Origin: Ziziphus jujuba
Taxonomy: Eukaryota; Streptophyta; Magnoliopsida; Rosales; Rhamnaceae
Length of the DNA stretch: 64,000 nt
Reading direction: 5' to 3'
Assembly: GCF_031755915.1 (NCBI RefSeq)
Contig: NC_083388.1
Coordinates: 17,572,001 to 17,636,000 of the forward strand
The notes beneath the pieces were generated by a model. That model was not told where the DNA came from, did not search any database, and saw nothing but the letters and a program-made list of their open reading frames with translations. Below, in pieces: positions 57,076 through 64,000 of this stretch (its first letter is position 1; every line of letters begins with the position of its first letter). The position numbers were made by a program, and so were the translations under genes.

Positions 57076-59150
57076 ACTTTTAACTATACCATCTTATAAT
57101 TCAATTTTTACTCAATTGGGTTTTAGTTTCCGTAGCATTTTACATAAATATTATTTCTTTCATTGTTAATTGTTTTGTGGTGGTTTGGTTTTTTTTTTTT
57201 TTCATAATAATGGCTTGTTTTGATGGGGTACCTATGATGAAATCTCTTACAAAATACCATCTTTCGGGACTGAATGGCTGCATAAGCCTTGCTGTATTTT
57301 CTGCAATTCTGAGGTTCTCCAAAAATTATATGATGGTTTGAGTTATTTGTTTGTTGGAAACTTTAACCCAATTAAAAGTTTGTTTTGTTTTGATTGTGAA
57401 TTTTTCAGCTATTTTACTTCGTTGAACTACTAGTGATGATGTAATGTTTGCAGGTCCGGTTCTGAATTTACATGAATTTATTTTGCAAATAACCCAATTA
57501 AAAAAATACACAGATACTTATCTGAGGGATGAAGGAAGAAAACCGAGGGAAAAAGCAGAGGTTTCTTTTGCTTTGAATGGAACGGATTGTCTGGAAGAAA
57601 GAAGCAGAATTTGGGATGAAATTGCAGGATGGACATCTGGAAGAAAAATAATAATAATAATAAATAAACAAATAAGGAGACATTGAAGTAATTTTAAATT
57701 TTTATTAAAGATAAAATAGATATAGATGGGGTGTAGATGAAAAGGGATTGTTGAGAGGGAAGGGTATTTTTTTATTAAGGCCTTTTATAATATTTAAAGG
57801 GTATTGGATTAAAGTTTCCTGTTTTTTACTTCAATTTAACGGGCGTCTTTGAGGCCCACAATTAAATGGGCTGGCCGTAGATAGAAAATGATTTTGGCAG
57901 GCCAGGGACTGTTTATTTTTTGTTTGTTTGTTGTCCGAGTGCTTCTATTTACACAAACTAAATATCTCTTCCCATTGCATTGATGTATCAAACTACTAAA
58001 ACAGCATCGACCTTTTTTATAAAAAAAAAAAAAAAAAAAAAGGGCATTAAACCTATTTTCTTTTACCTTCTTCATGGTGCACCAGCTATCTTCTCCATTG
58101 CGCAGCAACCATTGCCGACAAATGACCTACGGCAACCTTTTGGGGAGTAACGCCCACCATCTGCGGTTATTGCTCTCAGAATCACAGCAATTGGCAGGCA
58201 GTGAGAAAAATTTAATTCGGGAGAGAAATTGCGATGGCTAGCCAATCGCCGGAGGCTAGTGAATCTCATCAAGTTTGCTGTTGTATGTAGAGGAAGATAA
58301 TTCTGCAGAAAATAATTCTACAATTACAAAAAGGAAAAATGAAAGAATCAAAATATTCTTTCGGTAATTTTGAATGGGAATGATGTGCGAAAAGAATTTT
58401 CCCTAGTGTAGAAAGCACTCTGGTTTCGTCGTTTTCAATGGGCTTGTTGCAAAGATCAGCCTGTGGTATAATTAATCAAAATACCGAAACTCCAAGTAAA
58501 GTGCAGTGCAGAAAACGAAGCATCAAAAACTGTAAAATAATAATAATAAAAATAAAAATACTAGAGAATTTGAGCAGGTAGAATTAAACGGTGCATAAAC
58601 AAAGTCGAACCAAAGCAAATCTCTGGCTGCCTAAGTCTTACGAAGCAGATTGCCGTTATCTAAAGCGTGTTAAAAATTATCTGTAGAGAAATATATAATG
58701 AAAATAATACGTATTTACATATGGTTTTAAAATATGTAAATAAAAAATATTTATAATTGAGCAAAGAAAATTGAATTTGATTATAATATTTTTAAAACTA
58801 TTTTCATGCAAGTGTTTTTCGTAAGCAGATTTTAACGGATTTCAAAGCTTCTGAACACATCATTATCAAAGTTTTTCAAGCTTCTGAACACATCATTACT
58901 AAAGTTTTTCTGAGTATCTTTGTTTTATCATTTTTATTGTTATGCCAAAATATACGGAAAATTATATTTTCTTTGTTTCTTTTCTAAGAGCTTGAGGGAA
59001 GAGAAATTACAAAATCCATTATTTTTTCTTCTTTTTTCCTTTTCTTATTCCACAATCCCAAAACGAAAAATAATTAAATTTAATTAAAGGCAATAAAGAT
59101 AATTTAATGCCCACAAATCATTCAAAAATTTAATAAAAATGTTACAATTC
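57076..59150. other. Non-coding region between snoRNA locus and copia E
   Basis: Includes a possible acceptor and exon at 57454, an AAT run (57647-57661), a poly-A tract (58021-58040) and a less AT-rich patch 58080-58270. The patch contains an 18-codon ORF, MASQSPEASESHQVCCCM (58214-58270), which I do not consider a gene without further exons. An 18-bp phrase, AAGCTTCTGAACACATCATTA, is duplicated in tandem at about 58846 and 58878. Confidence 0.45.
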
Positions 59151-59619
59151 TGTATATGAATTATTTAACGACTTAGGACTATACAAGATTCTGGTGGTAA
59201 AGCTTTGCATTCAGAATATATAGGATAAGTAGTTGTGACTCTTTGAACCTTCATTTGTGAAACTGTATCTTATTTACTAACTAATGGTAGATGCGATATC
59301 TTTGAACCATTTTGCGTCGTTTGTGTAAATGACAATATAGTTCACACAGATTCCTCCTTGATACACTTCAGTTCTCATTGTTGTGTTCATTTTGGCCTTA
59401 AACACTTGCTTGGTTCTGCAAGAGTTTCTAAGTAATTGTGCCTTTAACAATTCTCTTTTGAACCGGCCATTTTTCTCTCTCACATAGGTAATTCATTTTT
59501 CTAATGTAATCAGCATCATTATGCAAAGATTACTAAACACACATTTATAGGAATCATTAAAAGCATATTTTATGCTTAAGCTTTTTTTATCACTGTTTCA
59601 TCATAAGAATGGACAGAGG

Positions 59620-60560
59620 ATTAACCCTCACAGTGATTCATACCAGTCTTTACAATTACGTTGTCCCATTGAATCTAGAGCTTGGGATCTCTAGTCAACT
59701 ACGTTGGGTTTCCATTGTATCGACTTTATTCACTGGCTTTAATCCCATTTCTCTCGATGATTTCTCAGCTAATTCTCTATTTAACCCTTTCGTTAGCAAA
59801 TCCGCAATGTTATCATTCGATTTTACATAGTCTATCGAGATAACTCTGGTTGATATTAATTATCTAATGGAATTGTGTTTAGACTTTCTATTATACGTAA
59901 CATTTTGTGTCCTGCCAATCGCAAATTGACTATCACAATGTATACTTATTGTTGGCCCAGGTTTCGGCCACCTAGGAATGTCTTCCAAAAATTGGCATAG
60001 TTATTCTCCTCTTCACCACATTTTTAGTGTTTCGCTTCCATTGTATCGACTTTATTCACCCGCTAATGTAAATACATAGCCACTAGTGGATTTTTGATGA
60101 CATTGCTTTGGAGCTTGTTTTAGTCCATACAAGAACTTCACCAAGCTACAGACTTTCTTTCTTGTCATCTCTTCATCGAGATCTCCATTAAAAAAGGTTA
60201 TTTTCACATTCATTTGATGTACTTTAAAATCCTGTAATGCAGTGATCACCAGTACCATTCTTATAGAATTTATTCTCGTCACTGGAAAATAAGTATCAAA
60301 ATAATCAAGTCCTTTTTATTGCTTGTATCGTTTAATTACAAGCCTTACCTTGTATTTATGTGTAGTTTCATCTGCTTTCATTTTCTTTTTAAAAATCTAT
60401 TTGTAACCCAAAGGTTTACAATCTGGAGGAAGATCTACTAACTCTCAAGTGTGATTTTGCAAAATGGAATCAATCTCACTTTTTACAGCTTCTTTCCATA
60501 AATTTCTTTTAGGAGAATTTATACCTTCTTAGAAGTTTTGACGTTCACTTTCTAGCATGT
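59620..60560 (-). pseudogene. copia E RT N-terminus fused to RNase H by deletion
   Basis: RT begins near 60430 with GYK*IFKKKMKADETTHKYK and runs to TRINSIRMVLVITALQDFKV, HQMNVKITFFNGDLDEEM and LVKFLYGLKQAPKQCHQ (about 60100). It then passes without a break into KSTSGYVFTLAG, which belongs to RNase H. The RT catalytic YVDD region that normally lies between is absent. RNase H resumes at 59995-59700: LEDIPRWPKPGPTISIHCDS, QFAIGRTQNVTYNRKSKH, VISIDYVKSNDNIADLLTKG. The element therefore cannot encode a working RT. Confidence 0.82.
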
Positions 60561-60942
60561 AAATTAGAAAATTTGAATCATAGGATTTTTCCATTCTTAC
60601 TCTCTTACTATATCTAAGCTCAACCTCAGTCTCAACATCAGTTTCTTGATCTTGATCACTATCATGATTATCTTTATCGATAGTATCATAAGTTCATTTA
60701 GACGAACTCGGTCCTTCTTCCACTTTATACAGAAAAATACGTTTGAAAAATGACACAATTTTTTATTCCATTATCGTATTCTTGTTTATATAAGGAATTT
60801 CTAACCTATACATAAAAAACCGATATGCACTCTATTTTGTGCACATCCTACAAAGATGCAATCAACTGTTTTAGGACCTCTCTTTACTCTCTTTGGAGTT
60901 GGTACCACAACTTTGGCTAGACACCTCCACACTCGTAAGTAA

Positions 60943-61755
60943 TTATAGTGTAATTATAGGAAGGTTGTCTTCCTTTCTATAACTCATAGGTGTTTTTAGT
61001 TGGTCCTTCTGGAGCACCTTATTTAAAAGGTCGTTTGCCGACAAAACGGTTGCCTCCCACAAGTTCTGAGGCAATGCAGAAATTATCAGCACTGCATTCA
61101 TCATTTCTTTTAAAATTCTATTTTTCCGTTCAACCACACCATTTGATTGTGACGAGTATGGTGGATTAACTACATATATTATACCATGTTGAGCACAATA
61201 TTCTCTAAATGGAGTCACATACTCCCCACTACGATCATTTCTTATCATTTTAACTTTTTTGTTGAGTTGATTCTCAACTTCCATTTTATAGAGAATAAAT
61301 TTATCTAGTGCCTCATCCTTACTCTTAAGCAAGTACACATAGCAATATTTCGTGCTATCATTAATAAAGGTAATAAAATATTTATTACCACCTCTAGTCG
61401 GTGCAAATTTTAAATCACATACATCGCTATGTATTAAATCCAAAGGTTCATTATTTTTTTCAATCGTTTGAAACAATAACCTCGTTGATTTTGCCTCTAC
61501 ACATGTTTCACATTTATGTTTGAAATAAATTTCAAACGTAGGAATATGATTCAAGTTAATTAATCTCCACAAAGAATTAAAATTAACTTGACCTAGTATA
61601 CCATGCCATGAAATAGAAGACTCAAGTAAGTAAACAGAAGAAGTACTAGCTTTATTATTAATATTCTTTGGCTTTACAGTAATTACATTCAACTTGAATA
61701 ATCTATTGACTACATAGTCCTTAGCCAAAACATTCCAAACTTTAGACAAAATCAC
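60943..61755 (-). pseudogene. copia E integrase (long intact frame)
   Basis: A 270-residue open frame. The pre-integrase part has SSISWHGILGQVNFNSLWRL and HKCETCVEAKSTRLLFQTIE (zinc-binding H/C residues). The catalytic core has LDLIHSDVCDLKFAPTRGGN, KYFITFINDSTKYCYVYLLK, VKMIRNDRSGEYVTPFREYC, GIIYVVNPPYSSQSNGVVER and KNRILKEMM. The D...D...E arrangement is present (HSDVC, NDRSGEY, NGVVER). It is the best-preserved ORF of the window but part of a defective element. Confidence 0.88.
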
Positions 61756-61956
61756 CTTATCTGACTAAAACACGAAGCGAAAGCCATGTTTGCATAGCAG
61801 CGATTCAGACACCAAATTCTTTCAAATGTCTGGAACATACAATACATTATTCAGAGTAAGATCCTTCCCAGAAATCATCTTTAGGATTACTTTGTCTTCC
61901 CCTTGGATTTCTGAAATGGCAGAGTTACCTATGAACAACTTCGCCCTATTTTCCTT

Positions 61957-62983
61957 TTATTCGAAAGAGGTGAACATTCTCTTATCTGCACACATGTGGC
62001 GGATTGCGTCTATATCTATCCACCACTCTTTTGGATTAGAGCCCACTAAGTTCACCTCAGAGACAACAGCACTTAGGTCAATTTCATCAACCTCTCTTAT
62101 AATGTGCTCTAACATTTGTGTCTCTTTATTCCTCTTTCCTTTCGGCAGTCTACAGTCCGCTGTTCTGTGACCCATGCTATCACAATTGAAACATTTTCCT
62201 TGGAACTTGAATTTCTTGAAGATGCCTCCTTTAGGCCTCAACTTGGAACTTTTCCAGCTTTCTTCTTATTCTTGAAGCTACTTCCATGCTTCACAATATT
62301 GGCCTTCACCACGGCCTTCATGGATCTTTTGTCAGACCTCTTATTGTCATCTTTAATTCAAAGTTTTCCAACAAGAACCTGCATATCCGTTTCCTTTCTC
62401 TTGTATGTGAGATAATTTCTAAAGTCTCCCTAACTAGGAGACAGCTTTTCAATCATAACAGCAACTTGAAAGACTTCAATAATGAATATCTCTTCGGCAA
62501 GAAGTTCTTAGATGAGCACTTATAACTCATGTACTTGGCTTATCAGTGGTTTGGTATCTACCATCATGTAGTCTAAGAATCGACCTACAACAAACTTTCG
62601 GGACCCAGCGTTCTCACTCTCGTACTTTCGATCCAGAGTTTCCCACAGTTCTTTTGCTGGCTTCTTGCCATATTATACTCCCTACAAGGTATCATATAGG
62701 CCATTCAGGACATAATTCTGACCTAAATAATCGAAATTCTTCCAAGCATCCACTGCCATCAGAGTCTCTTTATTACTCTTTTCATCACTTGATGGTACGT
62801 CCTCAGTTAGGAACCTTACAAGGCCCAATGTCGTCAAGTAGAACAATATCTTCCATTGCCACCTTTTAAAATTAAATCCATCGAACTTCTCAAGTCTCTT
62901 TGCATGATTTGCAAGAAAAGGCACTTGAAATACAGGAATCTGAGTTGGGACTTGTGCAATAGGCACATTTCCACTTACTGATT
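61957..62983 (-). pseudogene. copia E gag, zinc knuckle and protease
   Basis: The gag exon begins after the acceptor TTTTACAG at 62984 and reads VPIAQVPTQIPVFQVPFLAN, KRLEKFDGFNFKRWQWKILF, then AWKNFDYLGQNYVLNGLYD. After frame breaks, 62241-61957 has a CCHC knuckle CFNCDSMGHRTADCRLPKGK and the protease entry NPKEWWIDIDAIRHMCAD, where the active-site DTGAT has become DIDAI. Confidence 0.85.
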
Positions 62984-63187
62984 CTGTAAAATCACAAAAA
63001 CAAAAATCAATTAGTTATTTGCAAACTAATTACAACCAAATTCCAATAGGAAAACTCACAAAAGATGTGATTTTTATGGTTTCTGTATACATCATAAAAT
63101 TTCTGTATATACCCACAAAATTACTTTATACATCCACCAAGGCTGACATCATCAATTACAATGATAATATCAATGTTGACATCATTG

Positions 63188-63650
63188 CCACGTGTCACTA
63201 TTACTGATGTGGCACTGCCATGTGTCACTGTAGCACTACCACATGGCACCCGTGCTGATGTTGCGTTCGCCACGTGTCATTCAATCTAACATGGCAACTG
63301 ACTTGTCTGCTGACATCACACATGTGGACATGCTTTTATAACACGTGTACGTGTCGCCCTCTCTAACTTACACGTGTCACATACAAAGGCCGACACGTAT
63401 CACCTGTTTCATCGACACGTGGCTTGTCCGTGCGACACACGGTATTTATATAGACGGACACGTGTCACCTGCCACAAGTCGACACATGTCACTACTCCTT
63501 GCTTGACACATGGTTTCACACTGGTCAACACGTGGCCTCGCAGCTGTATGACACATGGCCTCGCCACGTTGCCTTGCCATTGTGCGCCATTTGACATCAC
63601 CTCATTGCACCATGTGGCTCCACTCGTTCCTTGACACATGGCAGCTCGTT
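63188..63650. promoter_or_regulatory. Array of G-box/ABRE-like ACGTG motifs in copia E leader
   Basis: About 17 variants of (G/C)ACACGTG(G/T)C or CCACGTGTCA, some with CATGTG in place of CACGTG, lie in 460 bp, for example at 63188, 63269, 63341, 63370, 63413, 63456, 63526 and 63549. The segment is far more GC-rich than its flanks. CACGTG is the G-box bound by plant bZIP and bHLH factors, and ACGTGTC is the ABA-response core. It sits between LTR and gag, so it may be an enhancer of the element or a degenerate tandem repeat. Confidence 0.7.
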
Positions 63651-64000
63651 AACAATTGGCAAGGTTTCTAACGGGCCAAATCTCTGTTGGGCTTAGGTTT
63701 TGGGCTTAACAGTAACATGTTCTAACCACGGGCTGAGCTTTAAAATTGGGCTAAGTCCAACAGAATTTTAAATTCAAGGCCTACTAACCCATAATCCTAT
63801 CCATACCCGTTTTTGCCATCCATTAACCCAAATTTTGACCTGTTTTCAATCTCAAGCCAGATTTTCTCTACCCGTTTCATTGTTAAACGGGTTTTCCGAT
63901 CCGATTTGAATTTTAAAGCCATTTTTCACACTATTCCAGCACTAAAAAACTGTCGGAAAACCAACCAAAGGTTTAGAAATTCATAGGCAAATGATTTTGA

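Larger units (their letters stand above)
59150..64000 (-). mobile_element. Ty1/copia element E, 5' end outside the window, internally deleted
   Basis: On the minus strand: leader with ACGTG-motif array (to about 63660), intron acceptor TTTTACAG before gag at 62983, gag (to about 62250), zinc knuckle and protease (62241-61957), integrase (61755-60943), RT N-terminal half (60560-60100), then directly the RNase H start, RNase H C-terminus (to about 59640) and a 3' non-coding part. Its 5' LTR would lie beyond 64000. The middle of pol is missing. Confidence 0.8.

Noticed and set aside
57444..57686. 80-aa plus ORF starting MFAG
   Set aside because: Spans the putative acceptor and ends in an AAT microsatellite (IIIII); more likely non-coding exon sequence.
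58214..58270. MASQSPEASESHQVCCCM micro-ORF
   Set aside because: Only 18 codons with no supporting downstream exon or homology I can recall.
1..64000. Bacterial-type defence, phage or operon systems
   Set aside because: Composition, splice signals and plant transposon families show nuclear plant DNA; no such genes are visible on either strand.

Overview
The window is nuclear DNA from a flowering plant, most likely a eudicot. It is very AT-rich and full of plant-type retrotransposons. Spliced gene fragments, TA and AAT microsatellites, a TATA/telo-box promoter and plant hAT, Helitron and Ty1/copia families all fit this. I see no intact host protein-coding gene and nothing bacterial or organellar. 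The species cannot be named from what I can see.

Layout. 1-3118 is the 5' part of a decayed Ty3/gypsy element on the minus strand (LTR, gag, linker) that runs off the left edge. 3119-10800 is gene-poor AT-rich DNA with microsatellites, a 118-bp tandem duplication, an old triplication and one promoter-like patch. 10830-27642 is a pile-up of nested elements. An L1-type LINE (minus) is split around a Ty1/copia element (copia A, plus). Next to it lies copia B (minus), whose reverse transcriptase is interrupted by a complete but dead copia C (plus, 17779-24368) with paired LTRs and a TTTAT target duplication. 27810-28910 is a MITE-like block with a GC-rich core.

30450-41898 is another degenerate copia (copia D). 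A probable 7.5-kb Helitron (33537-41065) sits inside it. The Helitron carries a spliced RPA70-like (DUF223/OB-fold) pseudogene, a second copy of that gene's first exon, and several reiterated copies of Helitron 5'-end sequence. 41899-46500 is a broken hAT transposon with a BED-to-dimerisation-domain transposase (minus) and a hairpin-forming 60-bp minisatellite. 46500-53718 is a Ty3/gypsy element (minus) in an unusual arrangement: a single LTR lies between two copies of the pol 3' end.

53720-59150 is the only region that looks like host gene space. It holds two orphan terminal exons (54111-54710), a promoter with TATA and telo-box (55740-55880), and a convincing box C/D snoRNA (56189-56274) whose guide is complementary to 18S rRNA. 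A duplicated, foldable element follows. I read this as a non-coding snoRNA host gene. 59150-64000 is a minus-strand copia (copia E) with an internal deletion in pol and a leader packed with G-box/ABRE-like ACGTG motifs; it runs off the right edge.

The mobile elements are all mutated. The functions most likely still alive are the snoRNA and its promoter.
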